This document shows, one piece after another, positions 35,057 to 44,519 of a stretch of 58,465 nucleotides of DNA. Position numbers and translations under genes: made by a program. The DNA is from Promethearchaeota archaeon (GTDB lineage Archaea > Asgardarchaeota > Lokiarchaeia > Sigyniarchaeales > SOKP01). The notes under the pieces were generated by a model. It saw nothing but the letters and a program-made list of their open reading frames with translations, was not told the origin of the DNA and made no database searches. Each line of letters opens with the position of its first letter. Position 1 is the first letter of the stretch. The stretch spans positions 1 to 58,465 of the forward strand of contig JAFGGO010000036.1 in assembly GCA_016930515.1 (NCBI GenBank), read 5' to 3'.

Positions 35057-36214
35057 GTGTTTGAAGCAGAAAAGTGTACCAGATGTGGAATTTGTCTCGA
35101 AAGTTGTCCTGTTATCGATCTAACAATAGAACAAGCCAAGCAAGAAATTGAAAATCTCATTGCAGGCTCAAGTTTTATTGTGAACGAATGTGCAAGTTGT
35201 GGAACCTGCGATTTAAATTGTCCATTTGATTTAACTCCATCAGATCTGATAAGAGAACTAAAATACAAGCAAATTGAGGAGTTTGATAAAAACGGAAAAA
35301 TTCCCCGAATGGCTAAATTCATATTTCCATTCAACAAGCCAAATGTGTTCGAGTTTTTTGAGAATCTATTAATGAGTCCCGAAGAAAAACAAAATTTGGT
35401 AGAATGGAAAAACCCCGCTAAATCAGAAGAACTTGTTCTTTTAGGATGCTCAATTGCGTATTTAATGCAACATCTCTATAAGAACCCAACGCTTGAGATG
35501 TTATTAAATGGAAAAGCTATTGCTGGAGGTATAGAATTTTGCTGCGGCGAAATATATCACAGGACGTGCTTTCCACTCTTAAAGAATGATTTAGAAAATA
35601 AATTACTTTTAAAATTTCAGGATTTAGGAGTTAAAAAGTTGATTTTATTCTGCAACGAGTGTTACGAGGCATATAAGCACGAGTATAAAAAAATATCAAA
35701 CGAATTTGAGATCATTTCTATATGGGAATACATTGCTAAAGCAATTAAGAACGGAGAGCTGAAAATATCAAACCCTTTGAACTTAAAGGTAGCCTTTCAC
35801 GACGCTTGCGTGGTAAAGAAGTATCCCGAATTACTTAATTATCCCCGAGAGATAGTGGAAGCTGCTGGTTGCGAGATCGTCGAATTAGAACACAATCGGG
35901 AAAATTCCTTGTGCTGCGGATTGTCTTTGGGATTAACTAATCGCAATCTCTCTGATCAGACGAGAAAAAAAAGATTTAACGAATTTAAAAAAGCTGATTC
36001 TGATTTTTTTATTACCACATGCCCTGGATGCATATCAACTTTCTCAATGGATTACAAGATACAAGCAAAAAAGTACAAAGTATTGTCCGTATTGGAATTG
36101 TTACGAATGGCCTGTGGCGAAACAGTTGACGCATATAAAAATATCAAGATATATAACAGCATTGTAAATAAATCCATGGAAGAAGCACAAGCAAGGAAGA
36201 TTTTAAAAAAGTGA
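35057..36214 (+). CDS. HdrD/GlpC-like iron-sulfur oxidoreductase
   Basis: 385 residues. Two 4Fe-4S binding motifs (CTRCGICLESC and CASCGTCDLNC) in the first 60 residues, then two CCG domains: FCCGEIYH with FCNEC, and LCCGLSLG with CPGC. This HdrC+HdrB fusion is the HdrD/GlpC/LutA-type arrangement; the CCG cysteines hold a noncubane cluster in heterodisulfide reductase. It would be cytosolic and pair with another redox protein. GTG start at 35057; no ATG fits. The gene stands alone. Substrate (disulfide, lactate-like or glycerol-3-phosphate chain) unknown. Confidence 0.82.
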   Translation: MFEAEKCTRCGICLESCPVIDLTIEQAKQEIENLIAGSSFIVNECASCGTCDLNCPFDLTPSDLIRELKYKQIEEFDKNGKIPRMAKFIFPFNKPNVFEFFENLLMSPEEKQNLVEWKNPAKSEELVLLGCSIAYLMQHLYKNPTLEMLLNGKAIAGGIEFCCGEIYHRTCFPLLKNDLENKLLLKFQDLGVKKLILFCNECYEAYKHEYKKISNEFEIISIWEYIAKAIKNGELKISNPLNLKVAFHDACVVKKYPELLNYPREIVEAAGCEIVELEHNRENSLCCGLSLGLTNRNLSDQTRKKRFNEFKKADSDFFITTCPGCISTFSMDYKIQAKKYKVLSVLELLRMACGETVDAYKNIKIYNSIVNKSMEEAQARKILKK

Positions 36215-36590
36215 TCAGCTGAAGACTTCACTTGGTGCGAGCTGTCTTGGAAAGAACTAACCCAACCTCCAGAAAAACAAGATTCAACGAGTAAACCAAC
36301 ATGATTACTATCCAATTCGTCTACATCTATGCGAAATTCATTAGAATTGATATCCATTCCAATCGGCAGCGCATAAGGTGAATGAAGATTCTGTTGAAGG
36401 AGAATAATCTCAATCCTGATTAATAGAACTTACTAATACCTGATCTCCTGCAGCGCTAGAATGTAATTCCTCGATATAATTACTTGGAACGATATTCATG
36501 ACCCCAAAGTTCTTGTTTAACACAAACGCGACTGGAACTAAAAAGGCAAGAACAATCGCTACGCAAGTATTTTTTTTTTAATTTATTCAT
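36215..36590 (-). pseudogene. remnant of a secreted clan-CD peptidase-like gene
   Basis: From an ATG at 36590, MNKLKKK runs into an A10 tract and shifts frame; the next frame reads a signal-peptide-like VAIVLAFLVPVAFVLNK... and meets a TGA. A third frame carries DINSNEFRIDVDELDSNHVGLLVESCFSGGWVSSF, whose SC.SGG matches the active-site cysteine segment QSCNSGG of the intact gene at 37149. Hence an N-terminal stub and a C-terminal stub with the middle lost. It overlaps no intact gene; homology ends at the HdrD-like stop. Its promoter is the 185-bp repeat. Confidence 0.68.
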
Positions 36591-36660
36591 CGTTTTGAAT
36601 CGTCTTTTTTATTGTCTTTTTCTTTTTTATTTGAGTAAAAAAGCATATTTGAATGTCTCG

Positions 36661-36845
36661 TGGTAGCATATAAAGGCAATTGGCACAAAATGGAATGTTC
36701 GATTTTTGCGCTTGCTTTTCTCGTTAAAAAACCGCCCGATTAGCCGATAAAAATCCCTATTCTTGTAGCGCTAATCAGTCAAAACTAAACTATATTAAAA
36801 TATTCTCGTGAGCTTGGTTTTATTCCGTTCATATAGGATAAACAC
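36661..36845. repeat. 185-bp direct repeat, copy 1
   Basis: Aligns without gaps to 39127-39311 with only 6 mismatches (about 97% identity). In minus orientation it ends with a TATA-like CTTTATATG (36667-36675) about 77 bp before the pseudogene ATG, so it holds a promoter plus ~160 bp upstream. Inside is a conserved dyad GATTAGC (36738-36744) and GCTAATC (36770-36776) and a TAGCGCTA palindrome. No terminal inverted repeats or coding frame. The neighbouring gene bodies are far more diverged. Confidence 0.88.
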
Positions 36846-37148
36846 ATCTATAAACGATTTATTACTTTTTCTTGCTTTCTTTTTTTCACTCGATCATTCT
36901 CGTTCTAATTGCGTTTGTTCCTACTTGATAATCAACATTCTTTCCTTTTAATATGATTTATTGTGCATTGATAAATAAAAAACCAATCATTCGCTGAACA
37001 AGTTAATTTCATTTATAGTACTCATTTTTACTGTTGATCTTCAAGCATTTAAATTCGACTCGAGCGCTGAAACAGTGATTTAAATTCCAAGCATCAATAC
37101 AAAAATAAAAAAAAAAATGAGATAGTTAAATCTCGAGTTAAATTTGAA
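36846..37148. other. AT-rich spacer
   Basis: About 300 bp between repeat copy 1 and the end of the peptidase gene. A/T- and T-tract-rich without a credible gene; I see nothing else in it except a short GAAACAGTGATTTA box (~37068-37081) that recurs as GAAATAGTGATTTA near 39392 downstream of repeat copy 2. Confidence 0.4.
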
Positions 37149-39053
37149 TCATCCAGAAAAAAATACATAAGAATCATGCGTTGCCATTTGCGGATTATCA
37201 TTAAATAGAAACAGGTCGTTACAGGTTAAATAAAAGGCTTCCTCGCCATTAGATCTAAAATTTAGATGGCTGTAATAATACCACGCAAAAATGGGACCAT
37301 GAGATAATTGATATATATCCGAAGAAGATATAACGAAGTAATCTCCACCTCTAAAATCTTCTACGAATCCTCCTGAATTACAAGATTGGGCTAAAACTCC
37401 TTTTCTAATGGTGTCAAATCTATCAAAATAAATGCGACATATATCTGAATATATCGTACCTGCACCGTTTCTAGCAAGAGCGATATGAGATCCACAACCA
37501 TAACCACCATGACCAGCGAGATGTATAAACACGGTATCTTTTAGACCTTCGTAATTCGCAATCTCGTTAACCTTTTCTTCAAAACCACTTCTCAAGTCCT
37601 CGTGCATAAAAAACTTGGAATAACCACCGTTGGCAAGAACATTCCTAAATATTGCAATCATCTCATCTTCCCATGGAAAATTTATATTATTTGGTGGTAC
37701 ACCCATAGAAATGAAATCAGAAGCCCAAAAAAATGCAGCGATTTTTTCAGCATGATTGTCTACGGTTGCTTGTGTGATTTCTTCTGAAGATGCATGTCCG
37801 AGATAATCGTAGGCAATAACCTTTATCTCGTGAGGTCCTTCTGCGTATATTGTAGTATCCCATTGATATGTAAAGCTCGTAATACTTGGATCGGGATACA
37901 GCATGGAATAATCTGTATATGCCCATTTTCCATCAATATAGAATTTTACTTCTTTCACACCTACATCATCAGTTGCAGTAACCTTAATCGTGTAGGTTTC
38001 ACAAATGCACTCATAGTATAGATCATTTATTACAACAGGGGATAAAATAGATACTTCCGGTTTGATTGAATCATCAATTATGTGAATTGGTACAACAGAA
38101 GAAACTTTTGTTTGGGATCCAATTAATTGAAGAGAATGATCTCCTAAATCAGGCATAGGAATTATATTGTTCGCAGGAAGAGAAATTGAGTCGCCCGAGT
38201 CTATTTTATATTTCATTTGATTTATACCCACATTCTTAGCCACCTCGTAATTCACTTCGATACCGCTTGAACCATAATGATAATAATTGTTTGGTTCGGG
38301 ATCCTCAATCCTTATTGGAACATAAGAACCGTAACACGCTTCCACGGTGGCCATATCAATCTTTATGGCAACGGCAGGAGGCCATCTCACATACCACCAC
38401 CACACTGGTTGCATCCAATGCTGGGCCCATGTATAGATCATGATCGCAACTTGTCCGTCTTCGTTGACATAATCGTACAAGCTTGAAGCCTTGTTGAGAT
38501 CAAAGCCTAATAATTGATTCCAATCATATTGCCATGTGAGAAAAATACGACTCGATGTTTGAATGTTACTGGTTAACATCGTCCAAGAATTTGTTGCATA
38601 GTTCCGTATCATTATGTCTACATGTCCTGTTGGGTTATATAAATTTGCGTCGATGCTAAATTTTATTTTCAAGTTGTCTAAGGTCAAATCGGGATACGCC
38701 TCGGGAAGGATGTCAAAATAATATACATCCACGACTTCGAAGCCGTCCACTCGATAAGCTGCTTCGTATAGATACTCGTTATAATTTCCATCTACCGTCG
38801 AAGCCCATCCCGAAGGTTTTGTTGGATCTGTCTTTTTACTGTGTAAGTTTAAAGGTATGCTTTCAGAATGGCTATTACTCGAAGGTGTTCTTGATCCTTC
38901 AGAATAATAATATGGAGCAAAAAGACTCGTATGTGGTTCTGAAGCTTCTGAAGAAGCAGGAATTGATTCATTTTGGAATAAAATAGTACTAATTGGTAAG
39001 ATCGATCCAAGAATCACAAGCAAAATTGCTATTGTTTTAATTTTATTTTTCAT
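37149..39053 (-). CDS. secreted clan-CD (caspase/legumain-like) cysteine peptidase
   Basis: 634 residues. Residues 1-27 are a signal peptide or anchor (KIKTIAILLVILGSILPIS). ~75-240 form a Trp-rich beta domain; ~240-435 hold Ig-like strands (VSILSPV...VKVTATDDVGVKEVKFYIDG). The C-terminal domain has the clan-CD dyad: His515 in HLAGHGG and Cys558 in QSCNSGG, with an ISSSD strand after it. Acts outside the cell or on its surface. Caspase-, legumain- and gingipain-type peptidases share this dyad; the closest group is not decided. Driven by repeat copy 2. Gene is complete. Confidence 0.72.
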   Translation of the reverse strand: MKNKIKTIAILLVILGSILPISTILFQNESIPASSEASEPHTSLFAPYYYSEGSRTPSSNSHSESIPLNLHSKKTDPTKPSGWASTVDGNYNEYLYEAAYRVDGFEVVDVYYFDILPEAYPDLTLDNLKIKFSIDANLYNPTGHVDIMIRNYATNSWTMLTSNIQTSSRIFLTWQYDWNQLLGFDLNKASSLYDYVNEDGQVAIMIYTWAQHWMQPVWWWYVRWPPAVAIKIDMATVEACYGSYVPIRIEDPEPNNYYHYGSSGIEVNYEVAKNVGINQMKYKIDSGDSISLPANNIIPMPDLGDHSLQLIGSQTKVSSVVPIHIIDDSIKPEVSILSPVVINDLYYECICETYTIKVTATDDVGVKEVKFYIDGKWAYTDYSMLYPDPSITSFTYQWDTTIYAEGPHEIKVIAYDYLGHASSEEITQATVDNHAEKIAAFFWASDFISMGVPPNNINFPWEDEMIAIFRNVLANGGYSKFFMHEDLRSGFEEKVNEIANYEGLKDTVFIHLAGHGGYGCGSHIALARNGAGTIYSDICRIYFDRFDTIRKGVLAQSCNSGGFVEDFRGGDYFVISSSDIYQLSHGPIFAWYYYSHLNFRSNGEEAFYLTCNDLFLFNDNPQMATHDSYVFFSG

Positions 39054-39126
39054 TTTAAGTCGTCGTCTTTTTTCTTTTTGCTTTTTTATATATTTTGATT
39101 AAAAAAAAGCAAGTTTCATTATCTCT

Positions 39127-39311
39127 TGGTAGCATATAAAGGCAATTGGTACAAAATGGAACGTTCGATTTTTACGCTTGCTTTTCTCGTTAAAAAACCG
39201 CCCGATTAGCAGGTAAAAATCCCTATTCTTGTAGCGCTAATCAGTCAAAACTAAACTATATTAAAATATTCTCGTGAGCTTGGTTTTATTCCGTTCATAC
39301 AGGATAAACAC
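39127..39311. repeat. 185-bp direct repeat, copy 2
   Basis: Second copy, 6 substitutions and no gap relative to 36661-36845. TATA-like CTTTATATG in minus orientation lies ~80 bp before the peptidase ATG at 39053. The GATTAGC/GCTAATC dyad and TAGCGCTA palindrome are unchanged. The segment between the repeat and the ATG is only weakly similar to that of copy 1. Confidence 0.88.
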
Positions 39312-39616
39312 CTCCACAAACTATTTCCTAATTGTTATCGTATTTCTTTTGATTTTTATCAAATTTTTATTCCAGTTAGATGCGTTTTGCGAAATAGTGA
39401 TTTAGCCGTTTAAAAACCATTGATCTAACAAGTCTTCGCATTTTTATATTTTTAGTAAGTTAGAAATAATTCTTTTTATAAATTTTACATATTTTTCAAA
39501 TTAATTATTTTTTATCTTAATCTTCCCTAGTAGAAAGAAATAAAACCAATTTGAAAATATTATTTTATAATTCAAAACCGTTTTGTTTCAATTATTTATT
39601 ATTTAAAAAAGTAATC
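39312..39616. other. spacer before corA
   Basis: About 300 bp of A/T-rich sequence between the repeat and the corA start. The corA promoter is presumably here; no gene is seen. The frame of corA is open from 39551. Confidence 0.3.
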
Positions 39617-40696
39617 ATGTCGATCTTTAGAAAAAGTATAAAATTGCTAAGAAAGAGAAATAAAAAAATTGGATTACCTCCAGGTACATTGATTTACACT
39701 GGTGAGAGAAAACCAGAACAAGAAAAGGTCACCATTATTGATTATAACGATAAAAAGATCGATATTAGGGAATTAAAAGAGCTTAAGATAAATTTAAAAG
39801 AAACAGAAAAAGAATTTGTTAGATGGATCAACATTACTGGTCTTGGACAAATGGAGGTGATTGAAGAATTAGGAAGGCAATTTGATCTTCACCCACTCCT
39901 CCTCGAAGACGTGCTAAATCCCGATCAAAGGCCGAAAATTGAAAATTACGGAAATTTTTTATTCTTGATCCTTAACATCATCTGGTGGGACAATAAAGAA
40001 AAAAATATCCAGTCGGAACAAGTTAGCTTGATTTTGGGAAAATCTTATGTCATGACTTTTCGAGAGTTTGAAAACGACTTATTTTTCCCAATCGTCGACA
40101 GATTGAAACAAGCAAAAGGAAGAATAAGAAAAATGGAAGAAGATTACCTCCTTTACAGCCTTATCGATATCATCATTGATAATTATTTTGTTATCATAGA
40201 AAAGATTGGTAATAAGATAGACAAAATCGAAGAAGACTTGATCGATAATCCTACAATAAATACTTTACAAGAAATTCATTCGTTAAGAAGAGAAGTAATT
40301 ACACTGCGCAAATCCATTTGGCCATCAAGAAGCGTGATAAATAGTCTCCAGAGAGAGGAAGCTTTCATAAAAGATTCAACTCAAATTTATTTAAGAGATA
40401 TTTACGACCATATAATTCAAATAATTGATAATTTCGAAAATTTCCGAGATATTATATCTAGCTTGCTTGATATTTATTTATCTAGCGTGAGTAATAAGAT
40501 GAACGAAGTAATGAAGGTATTAACCATTATTTCAACGACTTTCATCCCGATTTCGTTTCTTGCGGGATTTTACGGAATGAATTTTACACACATGCCCGAA
40601 TTATCTTCCCTATATGGATACCCCATCTTAATCAGCATCATGATAATCATTGCTCTAATAATGCTCATGTACTTTAAGAGACGAAGGTGGATATAG
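39617..40696 (+). CDS. corA: CorA-family magnesium/metal transporter
   Basis: 359 residues from ATG 39617; the open frame reaches a TTG at 39551 but that extension is not family-like. A large cytosolic alpha/beta domain (RWINITGLGQMEVIEELGRQFDLHPLLLEDVLN) precedes two C-terminal membrane helices with the diagnostic FYGMN. It forms a pentameric channel for Mg2+, Co2+ or Ni2+. It is followed by two ion permeases on the same strand, so ion homeostasis may be the shared theme. Confidence 0.9.
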   Translation: MSIFRKSIKLLRKRNKKIGLPPGTLIYTGERKPEQEKVTIIDYNDKKIDIRELKELKINLKETEKEFVRWINITGLGQMEVIEELGRQFDLHPLLLEDVLNPDQRPKIENYGNFLFLILNIIWWDNKEKNIQSEQVSLILGKSYVMTFREFENDLFFPIVDRLKQAKGRIRKMEEDYLLYSLIDIIIDNYFVIIEKIGNKIDKIEEDLIDNPTINTLQEIHSLRREVITLRKSIWPSRSVINSLQREEAFIKDSTQIYLRDIYDHIIQIIDNFENFRDIISSLLDIYLSSVSNKMNEVMKVLTIISTTFIPISFLAGFYGMNFTHMPELSSLYGYPILISIMIIIALIMLMYFKRRRWI

Positions 40697-40845
40697 ACAA
40701 TGCATTTTAATTTATTAAGGAATATTACAATATCAACTTTTGGTATATATATCATGAATTGTTTGAAAATGCAAAACTTTGATCAATATTTTTTTATTGA
40801 AGAAAAAATATTAGAAATTTAAACTCACTAAGCTAATTTTTTTCC

Positions 40846-42273
40846 ATGTTAAGCGCCATTATCGTGATTAGTTGTTTTATTGGAGTGATTATTTTAATTA
40901 TCACGGACAAATTAAATAGGGCCATAGCAGCGCTTTTAGGTGCCATTATAACATATTTCACTTTAATCCTGATCGAGGGAAAAGACTTCACGCTCATCAT
41001 GGATCTGTTGTTTGGCACGCTGGCGGATGGATTTATCAACCTGCATTCACTAATACTAATACTTTCAATGATGCTCATCGTAATTGTCGCTCACGAGGCG
41101 GGACTCTTTCAATTCATTTCAATAATGTTTATTAAATATTCGAAAGGAAAACCCGTACCCTTATTAATAGGATTATGCTCAATTACCGTGCTCATTTCTG
41201 CCTTATTAAATAACATATTAACGGTGATTATTCTCATTCCCCTAACTATTACAATGTCTCGAATTTTAAACATCGATCCCTCACCATACATCTTGACCGA
41301 AGCTGTTTTAGTCAACATTGGAGGGACAATGTTTTCAATCTCCTCAATTCCTAATATTCTAATAACCGCATATGCAAAAATTTCTTTCTTGGAATTTTTT
41401 CTCAATGTAGGCGTTTTCTCGTTAATAATCTTTGTTTTTACTGTTATTTTTTTCGTATTTCTCTACAAAAGTTCTCTAAGAATCCCTGAAGAAAGCGCAA
41501 AGATTTTAAGAGAATTTAATGTGTGGAACTTTGTTCAAAATAAGAGACTTTTATACGAAAGCATGATCGCTCTAATTATTGTTTTTGTTTTGTTTATTTT
41601 ACTACCTACAAGTGTTATAACGCCAGATATGATTGCGCTAACGGTTGCAATAATTTTAATAGTTGTTAGTCGTCTAAATCCTAAAGAGATTATTTCTAAA
41701 GTTGATCTCGAATTAATTTTTTATTTATTAGGAATTTTTGTCATTACTGGGGCATTTGATATTTTAGGAATAACACAAATGTTGGGATCAGTCCTTTCTT
41801 TAGTCAGTGGAAATGCTTTTGTTCAACTAATCTTTGTATTGTGGATTTCTGCTTTTTTAAGCAGCATTATCGACAACATCCCAATTACTCAAGTATTAAT
41901 TCCTGTTATCGGAGAAATGCCCGTTGGGATAGGAAATCAAAAGTTTTATAGCTTAGCTATTGGTGCGAATTGGGGAGACAATTTAACACCCTTAGGAGAT
42001 AACATATTAGTCGTTAATCTCGCTGAAAAGCACAAGAGACCAATTAGTTTCAAACAATTTTTTAAAATCGGTTTTGTAACGACCTTGTATCAATTAGCAG
42101 TAATTTCCTTGATTTTCTTGGTGATATTCTACCTATTTATTGGGTTGGTGATTATAATCATAATATATGGTTGGTTAACTTTCTTTTATTTATTGAGTAA
42201 AAGAGGACCTAAATCATTAAGCTTAAAAATTAATAATTTATCAACTAAATTTAAAAATATTATTATAAAATAA
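40846..42273 (+). CDS. ArsB/NhaD-type permease (ion transporter superfamily)
   Basis: 475 residues with about 11-12 membrane helices. The NLHSLILILSMMLIVIVAHEAGLF region, ALLNNILTVIILIPLTI (re-entrant) and a second half with SSIIDNIPITQVLIPVI and GANWGDNLTPLGDNILV are typical of ArsB, NhaD and CitMHS carriers. Could be a Na+/H+ antiporter, arsenite pump or carboxylate carrier; motif evidence favours the ArsB/NhaD side. Monocistronic with 149 bp after corA. Followed by a diverged duplicate. Confidence 0.78.
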   Translation: MLSAIIVISCFIGVIILIITDKLNRAIAALLGAIITYFTLILIEGKDFTLIMDLLFGTLADGFINLHSLILILSMMLIVIVAHEAGLFQFISIMFIKYSKGKPVPLLIGLCSITVLISALLNNILTVIILIPLTITMSRILNIDPSPYILTEAVLVNIGGTMFSISSIPNILITAYAKISFLEFFLNVGVFSLIIFVFTVIFFVFLYKSSLRIPEESAKILREFNVWNFVQNKRLLYESMIALIIVFVLFILLPTSVITPDMIALTVAIILIVVSRLNPKEIISKVDLELIFYLLGIFVITGAFDILGITQMLGSVLSLVSGNAFVQLIFVLWISAFLSSIIDNIPITQVLIPVIGEMPVGIGNQKFYSLAIGANWGDNLTPLGDNILVVNLAEKHKRPISFKQFFKIGFVTTLYQLAVISLIFLVIFYLFIGLVIIIIIYGWLTFFYLLSKRGPKSLSLKINNLSTKFKNIIIK

Positions 42274-42423
42274 CCAAATACAAATCATAATTATTTAGCA
42301 AAATTTCTTTAAATCAATTGATTGATTAAAAACTGTAACTAAAACTATTCAATTTGAAGAAAAAGTTTAACTCCTTCCTAATAATAATATTCTCATTAAT
42401 TAAAAACAATTTTTCGAATTAAA

Positions 42424-43865
42424 ATGTGGTTAAGTCCAATAATCATCATTCTATGCTTTGTTAGTGTAATAGTTTTAATAGTATCTCAAAAAGTGAATAG
42501 AGCAATAGCTGCATTGGCTTGCGCAATGATTACATATTTCGTTCTGATTTTTTTAGAAGGATTGGACTATTCGGTACTAATTTCTTTATTGTTCGGAACG
42601 CTTGAGGATGGATTTGTTAATTTGCACTCTCTGTTATTGATCATTAGCATGATGTTAATAATAGCCATCTCTAACGATGCAGGAATTTTTCAATTTTTGG
42701 CAATAAAATTAATTGTATTTTCTAAGGGAAAACCAATGCGATTGACAATTATTTTATGCTCCTTATGTGTATTTATCGCTAGCATCCTTAATAATATCTT
42801 GGCCATAATCATCCTCATTCCTTTAACAATAACAATCTCGCGGATTTTAGCCATTGATCCCTCGCCTTTTATCCTCATGGAAGCGGTAATCGTTAATATT
42901 GGGGGATCCATACTCGTCATTTCATCCATTCCAAATATCTTAATTTCTGCGTACGCACAAATAACATTTATAGATTTTTTTGTAAATCTAGGAATCATTT
43001 CCATAGTGCTATTTTTCTTTACAATCGTTTTATTTATTTTGTTATACAAAAACGAAATAAAAATTCCCAAAGAAGGAATTTCGATTTTAAAGGAATTTAA
43101 TGCGTGGAATCTAGTACAAGATAACAAGGTTTTTTATAGGTGCTTGTTTGGATTGGTTATCTTAATGTTATTGTTTATTTTCGTTCCTCCCTCTGTAATT
43201 TCTTCAGACATTATCGCTTTAAGCATTGCTATTATATTAGCTTTAATTAGTAAAATGAATGTAAGAGACGTAATTTCTAAAGTTGATTTGGAATTGATCT
43301 TTTATTTGTGCGGAATTTTTATAATAGCGGGAGCGCTTGAAATTTTAGGGATATTAGAAGCCATAGGCGAAGGTTTGAAAAATATTGGGGCGATCTTTTT
43401 ACTCAAATAATTTTAATCTTATGGTTATCTGCGGTACTATCTGCTGCAATAGATAACGCACCCATTACCAAGGTTTTAATCCCTATAGTTGGAACGATGT
43501 CAGGAAGCGTGACATTAAATAGTTCTAAAGAAATATTTTATAGTTTAGCGATTGGAGCTAATTGGGGGGAAAATTTAACACCTTTAGGTGATAATATCCT
43601 CGTGGTAAATCTTGCCGAGCAAAACAAGCGACCTATAAGTTTTAAACAATTCTTTAAACTTGGATTTATAACAACAATATATCAATTATCCATTATATCG
43701 CTGTATTATACTATAAAGTTCCATTTTTTAATAGGGATTATAATTGTTGTTTCGATAATTGCATTTGTTTTATTATTACTTTTCCTCAAACGGCAAAAAT
43801 TTAAAGGGCTTGATGTAAAGATTAATCATATAATAAGCAAAATTAGAAACATAATTATAAAGTGA
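42424..43865 (+). pseudogene. frameshifted duplicate of the ArsB/NhaD-type permease
   Basis: The first frame (42424-43410) matches the neighbour's first ~320 residues (same N-terminus IIIILCFVSVIVL..., NNILAIIILIPLTI). It stops at 43410 because a T5 tract at 43396-43400 has lost one T; adding one T reads on as AIFFTQIILILWLSAVLSAAIDNAPIT into the second frame (43497-43865, GANWGENLTPLGDN). Apart from this single shift the gene is intact, so it is either a recent pseudogene, a real slip site or a sequencing error. It lacks one functional frame as given. Confidence 0.82.
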
Positions 43866-43872
43866 AAGTAAA

Positions 43873-44517
43873 GTGGTTTTTAAAAACATAAATCGAATAA
43901 AAAACGCTTTACCAGAAATCATTCATATCGCAATGTTTTACAACAATGGGACGATTTTTCAAACGACTTTCGATCAAGAGTTTAACATTCCAAAAATGGG
44001 CGAAAATTTGGCAAGAGCGGTGCAAAGGATGCGAAATGTATACGAGATATGTAATTTAAAAATGGGCGCAGAGGATTATAAAAAACTCATTTTTGAAACG
44101 AAAGACATGTCAACAATCATTATAAAATTGGGAGAAGACAGCAATTTAGTGTTGTTTTTCAAGCAAGAAGAGCAGGTCGATAAAAAGTTGAAATCAATCA
44201 GGCGATACATCAAAAGAATTGAAGAGCTAATCGACATAGACAAATACGAATTGGACTTCTTGGAGCTGAAACAATGCGAAGATGATATCAAGGAATTGAA
44301 AAAAAACCTCGAATTAAAACATCAAGAAAAAATAAAGCTCGAGGAAGAATCGAATAAGTTGGAAATATCTGAGGATAGAGTAAAAGAAATATTAAAAAAT
44401 AAAGAAACGATTCTGGAAGAATGCTCCATTCTCGAAAAAAGGATCGAAGAAAAGCAGAAAGAAGCAGAAATTATCAAGGAAAAGATTGAACAGAAAAAAA
44501 AAACATCCAATACTTAA
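43873..44517 (+). CDS. Roadblock-like domain plus coiled coil protein
   Basis: 214 residues. ~1-95 look Roadblock/longin-like: a helix (NINRIKNALPEI), strands IHIAMFYNNGTIFQTTF, a helix ENLARAVQRMRNV, strands KKLIFETKDMSTIIIKLGEDSNLVLFF. From ~100 a long coiled coil, basic/acidic and Ala-free (KELKKNLELKHQEKIKLEEES). GTG start 7 bp after the broken permease's stop. Likely a regulatory scaffold for a GTPase or vesicle factor; partner unknown. Confidence 0.6.
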   Translation: MVFKNINRIKNALPEIIHIAMFYNNGTIFQTTFDQEFNIPKMGENLARAVQRMRNVYEICNLKMGAEDYKKLIFETKDMSTIIIKLGEDSNLVLFFKQEEQVDKKLKSIRRYIKRIEELIDIDKYELDFLELKQCEDDIKELKKNLELKHQEKIKLEEESNKLEISEDRVKEILKNKETILEECSILEKRIEEKQKEAEIIKEKIEQKKKTSNT

Positions 44518-44519
44518 TC

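Noticed and set aside
36052..36357. Intact small peptidase on the minus strand
   Set aside because: It begins mid-domain, overlaps the HdrD-like gene's 3' end and loses homology there; it is part of a remnant.
36661..39311. Insertion sequence or transposon
   Set aside because: No transposase frame, no terminal inverted repeats and no target duplication at the repeat ends.
42424..43865. Two separate genes
   Set aside because: Neither part is complete and the join is explained by one missing T with an intact neighbour as guide.
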